From Peredibacter starrii (GTDB lineage: Bacteria; Bdellovibrionota; Bacteriovoracia; Bacteriovoracales; Bacteriovoracaceae), in NCBI RefSeq assembly GCF_034259205.1, contig NZ_CP139487.1:1-64000 (forward strand): a DNA stretch of 64,000 bases, written 5' to 3'. Under the pieces are notes generated by a model. It ran no database searches. It saw only the letters and a list, made by a program, of their open reading frames with translations, and was not told the origin of the DNA. Each line of letters opens with the position of its first letter. Within the stretch, counting starts at the first letter, position 1. The position numbers were made by a program, and so were the translations under genes. This document shows, in pieces, positions 34,375 through 43,308 of the stretch.

Positions 34375-35554
34375 ATAAATCGAAAAATTCAGGATATGAC
34401 TTTGTCACTGCTTCCGGAGGAGTAACACTCCCTCCGGAATGCTGACGAAGAAACAATGCACCTACCATCACCATTCGGTGATCATTTGGTAGAACAAGAT
34501 CTTTCGCTTCATTGATTTTTAAATCGCTGCCTTCAATCAACAATGTCTCACCTTCAAGCCAGGTCTTGCGCCCAAAGGCCTTAATGAGATTCATGACTTC
34601 CGTCAGACGATCACTCTCTTTGAAAGTGAGATTTTTAGTGCCATGAAGCTCATGGACACCTTTAATATGAGAAAGGAAATAGCCGAGAGTCGGAACAAGA
34701 TCCAAACAATCAGTCACATCAAAAGAGATAGGTTCATGATGAGTGATGGGTTTAATGACCATCCCTTTATCATTTTCCGTGACTGAACCCAGCTTGCGGA
34801 GAATTTTTATAAACTTGGAATCGGCCTGAAAAGAATCATCGAATAGACCAGGAAAGGTAATTTCATGGTTCAGGGCCGCAAACGCCAATGGATAACTCGC
34901 GCTACTCCAATCAAGCGGAACAGGATAAACATCGTTTTGTTTTAGGTCCTGAATCACTTTTTCTGTCATGGCCCAATAACTTTGTGAGGTCGTGAGGTTC
35001 ACCGGAATGATCTTCGTTCCAAAGTCAGAGAGGCCTAATTCAAAAGCTGTCGCGTATTGAGTTGTTCGGGTGCAATCAACTTCTAAAGTTTTCGGGGCAG
35101 TGATTGGTCCTTGAAGCGTCAAAACCGCATCATTGAGTTCGGCCTTCGCTCCAAGCATTCGCGCTTGATCAATAAATTCCTGCCAAGGCCGTTCTTTCAA
35201 ACGCTCCCCTAGCACCAATTCATATTTCTTTTTTCCCTTTAACAACAGACCCGCCAGGAAGCGCGCAGTCGTTCCCCCTTCACCTACATCAAGCTTCTTA
35301 TCAGAACTCTCGCAGGCAGGAAAAGAACCCTCGATAACAACATTCTTGCCAGATGTTTTAACTTTAAGACCCAGCTCTTTTAAGCAGGCCAGAAGAATTG
35401 TTACATCTGTTGATTCAGGAAGATTTTCTAGGGTGACAGGAGACTTTTTAATGGCAGCAAGAATCAACGCACGATTAGCATATGACTTCGATGAAGGCAC
35501 ATGTACTTCTTTAATCATTGAACCGTGTTTAAGATTTAAACTCGCCATATGCAT
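34364..35554 (-). CDS. aroA: 5-enolpyruvylshikimate-3-phosphate synthase
   Basis: A 396-residue EPSP synthase of the shikimate pathway, which joins shikimate-3-phosphate and PEP. Motifs seen: VPSSKSYANRALILAA at the N-terminus, GEGGTTARFLAGLLL, GERLKERPW, LTTSQSYWAM, KESDRLTEV and NDHRMVMVGALFL. The length is a little below the usual 420-440 residues, but all blocks are present. It has GEGGTTARF where plant-type enzymes have GNAGTAMR, as in class II-like or divergent forms. The start overlaps the end of aroB by about 26 bases, so the two steps of the pathway are coupled. Confidence 0.9.
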   Translation of the reverse strand: MHMASLNLKHGSMIKEVHVPSSKSYANRALILAAIKKSPVTLENLPESTDVTILLACLKELGLKVKTSGKNVVIEGSFPACESSDKKLDVGEGGTTARFLAGLLLKGKKKYELVLGERLKERPWQEFIDQARMLGAKAELNDAVLTLQGPITAPKTLEVDCTRTTQYATAFELGLSDFGTKIIPVNLTTSQSYWAMTEKVIQDLKQNDVYPVPLDWSSASYPLAFAALNHEITFPGLFDDSFQADSKFIKILRKLGSVTENDKGMVIKPITHHEPISFDVTDCLDLVPTLGYFLSHIKGVHELHGTKNLTFKESDRLTEVMNLIKAFGRKTWLEGETLLIEGSDLKINEAKDLVLPNDHRMVMVGALFLRQHSGGSVTPPEAVTKSYPEFFDLFIC

Positions 35555-36524
35555 GAATCTTTGCCTTAAAGTCTTTCAGAGCGACTTCTTCAACATAACA
35601 GATTCCAATATTCTTGACGAGAACTAAGCGTAGACGCGAATCAAGCTTCTTCTTATCCTGTTCCAGATAATCAGAGAACGTATTGATATCAAACTTTGAG
35701 AAGTAGCTGATCTCAAACTTCTCGGCCGGCAGGGCAAGTGCCTTGACCATGACTTCCCACTGACTATGGGCCTCATGAAGACCCATAATTTTGAACATAT
35801 ACTTAAGTCCCATAGCAACTGCGTGTCCATGAGGAATTTTAAGAGTGTATTCGAAAGCGTGGCCAAGTGTATGACCAAGGTTCAGGTAAATGCGCTCACC
35901 ATTTTCTTTAAAGTCTCGTTCCACCACGATGTTTTTAAAGTTAGCACAGGCCATCGCAATATCTTCGATCGATGTCTTACTAACAATGAGCTTATGAATT
36001 TCTTCAGAGAGAAACCCGTACTTCAGAACTTCACCCTTGCCGGACATCCATTCTTTTTCAGGCAGCGAAGTTAGAAAATCTCCGCAAATAAAAACTTTCT
36101 CTGGCATGTGGAAAGAGCCAACAAGGTTTTTACCTTGAGGCATATTCACAGCAACTTTCCCACCAATAGAGCCATCAATCATGGCCAGAAGCGTGGTAGG
36201 AACTGCCACCCATTTAATCCCACGAAGAATGGTAGCGGCCACATAGCCTGCGAAATCCGTAGTTGCTCCTCCACCAAAAGCGTAAAGAGTTGAACCACGA
36301 CTGATGCCTTGTCTCAAAAAGAACTCTAGGGCCTGTCCGTAAGTTTCAAGATTCTTTTCCTCTTCTGGATTCTTCAACCAAAATACATGCGGAGAAAATT
36401 GAATCCACTGCGGAAGATGATTCTTCGCCTTTACATCAACAATGGCAAAAAATTGTCCATCTTTGAAGTTATCCAGTTCCTTGAATAGTTCGAGCTTTTT
36501 GAGGTAAGTTAGATTGGATTTCAT
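35529..36524 (-). CDS. aroB: 3-dehydroquinate synthase
   Basis: A 331-residue NAD- and metal-dependent enzyme of the shikimate pathway. Motifs seen: YAFGGGATTDFAGYVAA, WVAVPTTLLAMIDGSIGGKVAVN, KGEVLKYGFL, and the metal-binding GHTLGHAFEY and HGHAVAMGL. I chose the ATG at 36524 (MKSNLTYLKK) because the longer frame up to 36803 lies inside the divergent zinc-ribbon gene and has no homology. It is followed by aroA with an overlap. Its start is 37 bases from the start of the divergent gene. Confidence 0.94.
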   Translation of the reverse strand: MKSNLTYLKKLELFKELDNFKDGQFFAIVDVKAKNHLPQWIQFSPHVFWLKNPEEEKNLETYGQALEFFLRQGISRGSTLYAFGGGATTDFAGYVAATILRGIKWVAVPTTLLAMIDGSIGGKVAVNMPQGKNLVGSFHMPEKVFICGDFLTSLPEKEWMSGKGEVLKYGFLSEEIHKLIVSKTSIEDIAMACANFKNIVVERDFKENGERIYLNLGHTLGHAFEYTLKIPHGHAVAMGLKYMFKIMGLHEAHSQWEVMVKALALPAEKFEISYFSKFDINTFSDYLEQDKKKLDSRLRLVLVKNIGICYVEEVALKDFKAKIHAYGEFKS

Positions 36525-36561
36525 GATGTCCCTATTATCGTCAAAATCGAAGGAAATAGAA

Positions 36562-37245
36562 GTGAGTGTAGAGTGGTTTTTTAAATTAAAAGAGATCGAT
36601 TCACTGACGAAGATGAAAAATGGCCATTTAAAGGCCAAGAGTGAGCAGGAAGATCGGCTATCTAAGCTAAATAACAGGCGGCTAGAAGCTGTTTCGCAAA
36701 GTGCAAAGCTCAAGCAAGATTTGATTTCCCTCCATGATGAACTTGCCCAAGTTGAGAAGAAGCTCAAAATTGCCTCTGAGCAACGCCAACGTCTCATCGA
36801 CATAGGTGGTGACGAGAAAAAGATTCAACAGTTTGAAACTGAAATTGAAGGACATGAAGAAGCAGGGCTTACTTTCCTCTCGCGCGAAGAAGAAATTGAA
36901 GCGGAGATAAAAGATAATCGTGAATTCATGCAAGGCCTTGAGAAAACCATCAAAGAAATTGAAGATGAAGTTTCTCAGGACGTATCTAAGCTTGATGCCG
37001 AGATCACAAATCTCGATTTACGAGTGAATTTGTTAATGGACGAACTTCCTGCAGACTATAAGGCCACGCTTCAAAAAGTAACGGCGAAGAAACTTGCCCA
37101 TGGTCCCTTCACAAGAGTGGACCAGGGGAGTTGTTATTTTTGTCGTTATAAGATTTCTAGAATTGATGAATCGGAGATCGATATGCAGAAACAGTTGAAG
37201 CAGTGTCCGCAATGCTCGCGGATTTTTCTTCCTTACGGTGCTTAG
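36562..37245 (+). CDS. Coiled-coil protein with C-terminal C4 zinc ribbon
   Basis: A 227-residue cytoplasmic protein. Residues 5-165 are a long coiled coil rich in Glu, Lys and Leu. The C-terminus has a zinc ribbon: SCYFCRYKISRIDES and QCPQCSRIFLPYG, with two CxxC pairs 32 residues apart. This matches the zf-RING_7/CdsZ-type family found widely in bacteria, whose role is linked to RNA or translation in some members. I chose GTG 36562, with AAGGAA six bases upstream, over ATG 36514, which would overlap the start of divergent aroB. It ends with a four-base overlap with the convergent lipoprotein gene. Confidence 0.8.
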   Translation: MSVEWFFKLKEIDSLTKMKNGHLKAKSEQEDRLSKLNNRRLEAVSQSAKLKQDLISLHDELAQVEKKLKIASEQRQRLIDIGGDEKKIQQFETEIEGHEEAGLTFLSREEEIEAEIKDNREFMQGLEKTIKEIEDEVSQDVSKLDAEITNLDLRVNLLMDELPADYKATLQKVTAKKLAHGPFTRVDQGSCYFCRYKISRIDESEIDMQKQLKQCPQCSRIFLPYGA

Positions 37246-37640
37246 TAGAATTGAACTGAAGTCAATTGCAGGATGTTTTGACCTGCATAACTACCGCCAG
37301 TATAAGCTCCGTAGTTTCCATTAGTAGTTGCATAAGGATTATAAAGTTGGCCGGTAAAACGCGCGCGGTATTTCCAGACGCCATTTACATTCAGAGGTTG
37401 AATTCCCTGCATTTGCGCCTGTTGAAGGGCCTGTCGAATAAGAGCATCGTTTTGGGACGTCGAAACTGGATATGCCTTTCCACCAACTTCAATCGGTGTC
37501 TGACTGTTAGTATTCAAATAACCTGTTTGGGTTGAAAGAGCGTTCGAGAAAGAACTTGAACTACTCCCTCCGCCGTCTTTACCACCACAGGACACTGCCG
37601 TTAGGGTAAGGGCCAGAAGGATCAATAAGAGGGTTTTCAT
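37242..37640 (-). CDS. Predicted lipoprotein, hypothetical
   Basis: A 132-residue protein with a lipoprotein signal: hydrophobic residues 3-14 and a lipobox TAVSC with Cys18. A Gly/Ser linker (GGKDGGGSSSSS) follows. The mature part is rich in Asn, Gln, Tyr and Gly (YNPYATTNGNYGAYTGG) with one possible helix (DALIRQALQQAQMQG). I do not recognise the family. A ribosome site (AGGAG) precedes the ATG. It is convergent with the zinc-ribbon gene. The bases between its start and 37785 are AT-rich with no clear gene. Confidence 0.65.
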   Translation of the reverse strand: MKTLLLILLALTLTAVSCGGKDGGGSSSSSFSNALSTQTGYLNTNSQTPIEVGGKAYPVSTSQNDALIRQALQQAQMQGIQPLNVNGVWKYRARFTGQLYNPYATTNGNYGAYTGGSYAGQNILQLTSVQFY

Positions 37641-37785
37641 AACTTCTCCTTAAACTTTTCTATCTAATTCATCGGTATTTATTGACCCCACCCTTAACTT
37701 AATTCCTGAGCACCTCTATTCAGCTATTTACCCTCAACAAAGCTAGGCTTGATAAGGCACCTCTCCCCCGCTAATATGGCGCCTC

Positions 37786-38093
37786 ACCGAGATCAGGGGA
37801 CTATCGCCGCCGTAACAGGGGGAGGAAAGTCCGGACACCATAGAGCATCGTAGCGGGTAATGCCCGTCCGCCGTGAGGCGAGGACAAGTGCAACAGAAAG
37901 TATGTATGGCCTAAGCTTCGGCTTAGGTGCGTAGTGAAACCAGGTAAACTCTACGAGGTGCAAGCCCAAATAGGTGAGCGTTGATTCTGCTCGCGGAGCT
38001 CACGGGTTGGGTGCTGGAGCTTTGGAGTAATCCACGGCCTAGAGGAATGATAGTTTAATACAGAATCCGGCTTATTCCTGATCTCGGTTTTTT
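37786..38093 (+). ncRNA. rnpB: RNase P RNA (class A)
   Basis: The catalytic RNA of RNase P, which trims tRNA 5' leaders. Conserved blocks are present in order: GAGGAAAGTCCGGACACCATAG written here by its core GGAAAGTCCGGAC (near 37832), GTGCAACAGAAAGTA, GTAAACTCTACGAGGTGCAAG represented by TAAACTC, AAATAGG, and AGAGGAATGATAG before CAGAATCCGGCTTAT. The P1 helix pairs ACCGAGATCAGG (37786-37797) with CCTGATCTCGG (38077-38087) and is followed by six T residues, so P1 also ends the transcript. At about 308 bases it is compact compared with the 377-base E. coli RNA. It lies alone between a lipoprotein gene and a secreted-protein gene. Confidence 0.96.
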
Positions 38094-38169
38094 AGACACC
38101 TTTGTATTTCTTTCACTCAGACCCCACTCTCACTCCTCCCCATTGTATGCTGCTGTAAAAGGACGACTT

Positions 38170-38679
38170 ATGAACAAATATCTATTGGTACTTGCCACTC
38201 TTTCGCTATTTTCTTTATCTGCCTTTTCAGCAGACCTCGTGAAAAGATGTGAAGTGAATCTTCCAGCAATGGAAGCAGGTGATATTGATATTAAGATGGA
38301 CATCAAAGTCTTTAAGCAAGATGGCGTTTTGAGTTCAACCATCGTTCAGACCGTCGATGGTGTAAGTGTCCCTCTTGATTCAAGTGCTGAGATGATTAGC
38401 TACGAGATCCGCGAGGGTCTAAAGGCGAATCTTGAATCAGAAGATTTAAACCAAGGTGAAAAGCTGATTGTTCACGCCATGACAGTTGAAGCGGACAAAG
38501 ATCTTAGTAAAATTTTTAGCTCTGGGATTAAGAGTTTAAAACTCATTCGCAAAGTGAATACATACGTAATCGATGAAGAAACCAATATGGGTTCTGCCAC
38601 GATTGTTGAGGCGATGGATAAGAAAGGAAAAATCATTGGATCATTCTTAGGAGGATTCGTGGTTCGACCTTGCCGCTAA
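38170..38679 (+). CDS. Secreted hypothetical protein
   Basis: A 169-residue protein with a signal peptide (residues 1-20, ending AFS-A). The mature part has a cysteine near each end (KRCEVNL and RPCR), probably joined as a disulfide. Strands such as DIDIKMDIKVFKQDG and STIVQTVDG suggest a compact strand-rich domain. I do not recognise it. The ATG at 38170 follows AAAGGA; an in-frame upstream ATG at 38143 would break the signal peptide. It ends one base before the convergent phosphoesterase gene. Confidence 0.7.
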   Translation: MNKYLLVLATLSLFSLSAFSADLVKRCEVNLPAMEAGDIDIKMDIKVFKQDGVLSSTIVQTVDGVSVPLDSSAEMISYEIREGLKANLESEDLNQGEKLIVHAMTVEADKDLSKIFSSGIKSLKLIRKVNTYVIDEETNMGSATIVEAMDKKGKIIGSFLGGFVVRPCR

Positions 38680-39327
38680 TTATCTCTCGAAAACATCCAG
38701 CCCTTCATCCAGTAAGACAAAAGCACTCTGTCCCTTCTCAAGCTTAATATCCTGGCCGCCAGTCAAATGACTGAAGGCCGGGAGTAAACAGAACTCTTTA
38801 TCCAAAATAAAACTCGGAAGTCTTAATTCATCAACGCCCGCTCGAAGTCTCATCATAGGATGAATGTGGCCGGAAAATTGGAAACCAGTGAGCTGCGGAT
38901 TGTGTTCGTGTAAAAATGAGAAATGACCAATCTTGAAGTCCTTCTCTTCAACTATGCCCCAGCTCTCGGGGAAATCCGTGTAACGATCATGATTGCCTTT
39001 GACTAAGACCAACTCGCAAGGATTTTCCTCACGAAAATTTGCGACTTTCGCAATCAGTCCTCGGCTTAGACTCTTCTCATGATGAATGAGATCTCCCAGG
39101 ACAATTAAAGATGTCGTTTCGTAATCCGCAAGGCAATGAGACAAACGATTAAGATCTGCCTCAAAGACTTTATCGGTGATGGCGATTCCATGATTACGTA
39201 AATAGTTCGTTTTTCCCCAATGAAGATCTGCGGCTAGCATGATTTTTCGACGGGGCCAATAAATGATCCTCCGGCAGTCGAAGATGAATTCTTCTTCATG
39301 AATGGTTCTTACGAGACTTGTTTCCAT
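38680..39327 (-). CDS. pdeM: Ligase-associated metallophosphoesterase
   Basis: A 215-residue calcineurin-like phosphoesterase of the TIGR04123 type. The metal motifs are visible in order: AADLHWGKT, GDLIHHEKS, KGNHD and SGHIHPMMRL. Its family is found with a DNA ligase, an Lhr-type helicase and an exonuclease, exactly as here, and it is thought to process DNA or RNA ends. It is the last gene of that operon and overlaps the helicase gene by 19 bases. Substrate specificity is unknown in detail, so the role is taken from the gene set. Confidence 0.9.
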   Translation of the reverse strand: METSLVRTIHEEEFIFDCRRIIYWPRRKIMLAADLHWGKTNYLRNHGIAITDKVFEADLNRLSHCLADYETTSLIVLGDLIHHEKSLSRGLIAKVANFREENPCELVLVKGNHDRYTDFPESWGIVEEKDFKIGHFSFLHEHNPQLTGFQFSGHIHPMMRLRAGVDELRLPSFILDKEFCLLPAFSHLTGGQDIKLEKGQSAFVLLDEGLDVFER

Positions 39328-41744
39328 TTTTCTTTCATCCGTTGCAAACGATCTTGTAAAGACTCGGAAGATACTAGGGATCCAATTCTTTCAATGATCA
39401 AAGGAAAGGCCAGAGGCGAAGGCCGGGAAGTCTTATATAACTCAAACGGCATTTCTTTAATTTTTCGGAGTACAGAGACGAGGCGACTTTCCTGAAACTG
39501 AAAAAACCGCACTTCATCAAAGGACTGATTATAAAGTGGTTGCTCGGGTTCGTATTTAGAGAAGACCTCAAACAAGAGCGAGGAACTCATCTGCAGGTTC
39601 TTCATGGTTCTCTTCTCACCCATGCGGTTTTGATAAACTAGCCCTGAGACCTGAGCAATGTCCCTAAACTGTTTCTTCGCGAGTTGGGTCATATTAAGAC
39701 TGCGTTGAATATCGTTTGTGAGATTATCCAGAGAAAGACATTCCTTAATCACTTCTAGATCAAATTTATAATCAGAGGGTGCAAGAATTTCTAGGCCATA
39801 CTCTGAAACGGCGAAGCTGAATGTGACCTTGGTTCTAAGGGAAAGTCGGACAGAGAGTAAGGCCGCCAGGGCCTCATGCACGAGTCTTCCCTCAAATGGA
39901 AAAATGAACAAATGCCTCCCTTCTCGCGTAAGTGTCTCTTCCAATAATAAATAATTTCTTCCAGGAAGACGTGAAAGTGCTTTCTGAACTTCAATAATAG
40001 GAGAAAGGAATTCAATCAGGGGATGTTGATAGCGACCTTGTTCGATTAATTCAAATATCTCTTTCAAATGACTTGTGAGAAGAGAGGAGAGAGGCAAACG
40101 ACTTCCCCACCAGATTGGCACCACGGCGGCCTTGGGCGGAGCAAGCCTCACAAAGACCGTCATGTCCTTGATCATCATGAACTCTAAAACTTTTCCAGAA
40201 AAAACAAACCGGTCCCCTTTTTTAAGCTTACTCACAAAAGATTCTTCCACCGACCCCAGACTTCCCCCCTTGGCAAACTTAATTCGCATGGATGGATCAG
40301 AGGTAATGGTTCCGACATTCATGAGATGCTGCTGAATCATTTTTTTGTCGTGGACCAGGTATCTACCGTTTAATTCTTTCAGACGATGATAATAAGGATA
40401 CGCACTTAAGCTTCTTCCTCCTTGAGTAAGAAATAGAAGAAGATTATCAAATTGATAGCGCTCTATTTTTTGGTAAGCATAGGTGTGGCGAATTTCCTCG
40501 AAGGCCTCAGAAGGAATAAGTCCTTCTCCCGAAGCAAGAGTCACCATATGCTGGGCCAAAACATCAAAACTAAGTTCAGGAGGAATAATGTCTTCTTTAA
40601 GACCTCGATCAATAGCGAGTTCAGTTGCCATATATTCAAAGAGCTCAAGAGCGTGAGTCGGCACAAAGTAAATTCGAGGCACCCCTGTAGGCGTGTGACC
40701 AGAGCGTCCGGCACGTTGAATGAAGCGAGAAATACTTTTAGGGGATCCAACCTGATAGACTCGTTCAACCATGGGAAAATCTACTCCTAGATCCAGACTT
40801 GAGGTACAGATCACGAGTTTTAATTCTCCGGTCTTTATTTTATTTTCAACCTCTTCTCTTCGCTCTCGATCAATTGAAGAGTGGTGAATGGCCATGATGG
40901 GTTCCCACTCGGGTTTTCGAAGAAGGATTTCGTTGTACCAACGCTCTGATTGAGAGCGGACATTGGTAAAGAGAAGACAGGACTGCTTGATATCCACGTG
41001 ATTAATCACCTTCTCAAGCATCGCGAGTCCTAAGTGCCCTGACCAAGGGAATGAATCGATCTCATCGGGAAGAAGGGTTTGGACTTCAATTTCTTTTGAG
41101 ACCTTCTCTGTGATGAAAACAAAGTTCTTCAAAACGTTCCCATTTAAAACTCGTCCCGCGAGTTCGGGATTTCCAACCGTCGCAGAAAGTCCCCAGATTC
41201 GAAGATTAGGAGCGAGCTTTTTTAAATGAGCGAGACATAGTTGAACCTGCACTCCTCGCTTGTTCCCCATGAGTTCATGCCACTCATCTATGACAACTAA
41301 TCGGCATTTTTTCAGGGCCTCACGGTACTCCTCAGATGCGAGCAGAAGATTGAATGATTCGGGGGTAGTAACAAGAATAGAAGGTGGATTCTTTTTTTGT
41401 TTTGCTCTTTGAGAAGCACTGGTGTCCCCTGTTCTTCCTTCCACCGTATAGGGAAGTTTCATTTCATCGATGGGTTGTTGAATAGATTTGATGATATCAG
41501 CGCTGAGAGCACGCAGAGGAGAAATGTAGAGGATGTGGATGCCGGGTGCCTTTTGTTCTTCGAGGGTCAAATCAGCAAGAGCGGCCAGCACTCCTGCATA
41601 GGTCTTTCCGAAGCCAGTTGAAACGTGAATGAGTCCATTTTCTCCACGCAGATACGCCTTCCAGGCCTCCAGCTGAAATTCCCGGGCCTTCCAACCCTTG
41701 GTCTCAAACCATTTTTCAATCCAGTCTAATCTGCTACTGCTCAT
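39309..41744 (-). CDS. Ligase-associated Lhr-type DEXH helicase
   Basis: An 811-residue superfamily-2 helicase of the TIGR04121 (Lhr-core) type. Motif I is STGFGKTYAG, motif II is DEWH, motif III is SAT (GLSATVGNPE), and motif VI is QRAGRSGHTPTG. The C-terminal half carries the winged-helix and beta-barrel modules of Lhr-core proteins. Helicases of this type translocate 3' to 5' and open DNA-RNA or DNA-DNA duplexes. It lies between the ligase (11-base overlap) and the phosphoesterase (19-base overlap), so the operon is translationally coupled. Confidence 0.92.
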   Translation of the reverse strand: MSSSRLDWIEKWFETKGWKAREFQLEAWKAYLRGENGLIHVSTGFGKTYAGVLAALADLTLEEQKAPGIHILYISPLRALSADIIKSIQQPIDEMKLPYTVEGRTGDTSASQRAKQKKNPPSILVTTPESFNLLLASEEYREALKKCRLVVIDEWHELMGNKRGVQVQLCLAHLKKLAPNLRIWGLSATVGNPELAGRVLNGNVLKNFVFITEKVSKEIEVQTLLPDEIDSFPWSGHLGLAMLEKVINHVDIKQSCLLFTNVRSQSERWYNEILLRKPEWEPIMAIHHSSIDRERREEVENKIKTGELKLVICTSSLDLGVDFPMVERVYQVGSPKSISRFIQRAGRSGHTPTGVPRIYFVPTHALELFEYMATELAIDRGLKEDIIPPELSFDVLAQHMVTLASGEGLIPSEAFEEIRHTYAYQKIERYQFDNLLLFLTQGGRSLSAYPYYHRLKELNGRYLVHDKKMIQQHLMNVGTITSDPSMRIKFAKGGSLGSVEESFVSKLKKGDRFVFSGKVLEFMMIKDMTVFVRLAPPKAAVVPIWWGSRLPLSSLLTSHLKEIFELIEQGRYQHPLIEFLSPIIEVQKALSRLPGRNYLLLEETLTREGRHLFIFPFEGRLVHEALAALLSVRLSLRTKVTFSFAVSEYGLEILAPSDYKFDLEVIKECLSLDNLTNDIQRSLNMTQLAKKQFRDIAQVSGLVYQNRMGEKRTMKNLQMSSSLLFEVFSKYEPEQPLYNQSFDEVRFFQFQESRLVSVLRKIKEMPFELYKTSRPSPLAFPLIIERIGSLVSSESLQDRLQRMKEKWKQVS

Positions 41745-43308
41745 TTAATAGTTTTTTTACCTCTTCCAGAGTGTCCGCTTCCTCTGGTTTTTTATCCTTT
41801 CTCCAACGCGAGATACGAGGAAATCGCAATGCCACTCCGGCCTTATGGCGACTTGATTCTTGAATTCCTTCAAACGCAATTTCAAAAACGTGCTGAGGCC
41901 TCACAGAACGAACTGGCCCAAATTTTTCAACGGTGTTTTTCTTGATCCAATTATCCATGCTTGCTAGTTCCTCATCTGATAAACCTGAATAGGCCTTAGT
42001 CACCGGAATGAGTTCCTTATCTTTCCATACTGCAAGCGTGTAATCGGTATAAAGATTTGAGCGTCTTCCCGTACCGGATTGTGCGTAAAGAAGAACACAG
42101 TCAATGGTGTGAGGATCAATCTTCCACTTCCACCAATCTCCGCGTTTTCTTCCGGTTTGATAGGTTGAGTTCCAGCGCTTAAGCATGAAGCCTTCTACAC
42201 CCCGATCCCGGCTCTCCAGACGAAGTTCTTTCGCTTCATCAATATTTTTGACCTTCACAAGTTTTGAGAGAGGAAACACCTTGATGCTTTCCAGAATTTC
42301 TCTACGCTCTCTGAGTGGTTTCTCACGAATATCTTCGCCTTCCCATTCCAGCACATCATAGGCCATGACTGAGATAGGAGTTTTCTCGAGATCTTTTTTA
42401 GAGATTTTTTTCCGATTAAGCCTTGTCTGAAGTTCATTGAAGGACAGAACCTTTCCTTCTCTAAAAGGCAGAAGCTCGCCATCAATCACAGTTCCATCCG
42501 GAAGATTCTGGGCCTGATGAAGTACATCTGGAAAACTTTCATTGATGAGCTCTTCACCCCGGGACCAAAGAAAAACCTCTCCATCACGTTTTATGACCTG
42601 AACTCGAATGCCGTCCCATTTCCATTCCACACACCATTCTTTCCAGTTGCTAAAAACTTCTTCCGCGTCTTCCACGGGAGATGCAAGAAAGTATGGATAG
42701 GGTTTTGATTTTCTTTCAATGGTCACATCTTGAACGAGAAGATTGTCATAGAACTCAGGAGTGGACTCATAATCACCCATCAAGCGGAAACTCATGGTCT
42801 CTTTATCAATTCCCGCCACAATTGCCATGGCCTGAATCAACAAGTTTTTAGAAACACCCATACGAAGGTTTCCCGAGAAACACTTATGAATCAAAAATAG
42901 AACCGATTCATCATAGCTCGCCCACCAGCTGTGAAGCTTTGCTTTTATTTCTTCGGGAGTGAGTTTCTTTAAGGTCAAAAGTTCTTCTTTAATGAATTTT
43001 CCCAGGGCGGGAGGATGCTTAGGATGTTCAATCGGTCCTCGTAAAAGGGCCATTGTTTCTGATGAATCGCCTACGTGATAGGCCGACTCTTTAAAAAGCC
43101 ACATAGGCATCTTCATATACTCGCAAAACGCTTCTTGAAGAAAGGTGCGATTGATTTTGGTATTAATCTTATTGCCTGAAATAATGTAAAGACCCCAACA
43201 CGCATCTTCTGAAGGCACTTCTTCAAAATAATTTCTAAGGCCGTCCACTTTGTTCAAGGTTGAGGTGGTCTGATCTAATTGGCGAAGGAGTTCTACAAAT
43301 CGTTCCAT
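41734..43308 (-). CDS. ATP-dependent DNA ligase
   Basis: A 524-residue ATP-dependent DNA ligase of the TIGR04120 (LigB/LigC-like bacterial) type. The adenylation lysine is in EWKWDGIRVQV, followed by RGEELINESFPD, VIDGELLPF, EGFMLKRW and WWKWK, the usual nucleotidyltransferase motifs I, III, IV and V. The N-terminal 200 residues form the DNA-binding domain. This is separate from the essential NAD-dependent ligase and serves repair. It shares one base with the exonuclease gene upstream and overlaps the helicase gene downstream. Confidence 0.93.
   Translation of the reverse strand: MERFVELLRQLDQTTSTLNKVDGLRNYFEEVPSEDACWGLYIISGNKINTKINRTFLQEAFCEYMKMPMWLFKESAYHVGDSSETMALLRGPIEHPKHPPALGKFIKEELLTLKKLTPEEIKAKLHSWWASYDESVLFLIHKCFSGNLRMGVSKNLLIQAMAIVAGIDKETMSFRLMGDYESTPEFYDNLLVQDVTIERKSKPYPYFLASPVEDAEEVFSNWKEWCVEWKWDGIRVQVIKRDGEVFLWSRGEELINESFPDVLHQAQNLPDGTVIDGELLPFREGKVLSFNELQTRLNRKKISKKDLEKTPISVMAYDVLEWEGEDIREKPLRERREILESIKVFPLSKLVKVKNIDEAKELRLESRDRGVEGFMLKRWNSTYQTGRKRGDWWKWKIDPHTIDCVLLYAQSGTGRRSNLYTDYTLAVWKDKELIPVTKAYSGLSDEELASMDNWIKKNTVEKFGPVRSVRPQHVFEIAFEGIQESSRHKAGVALRFPRISRWRKDKKPEEADTLEEVKKLLNEQ

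Noticed and set aside
36525-36803. N-terminal extension of aroB
   Set aside because: The extra part lies antisense in the zinc-ribbon gene and does not resemble AroB; the family start is at 36524.
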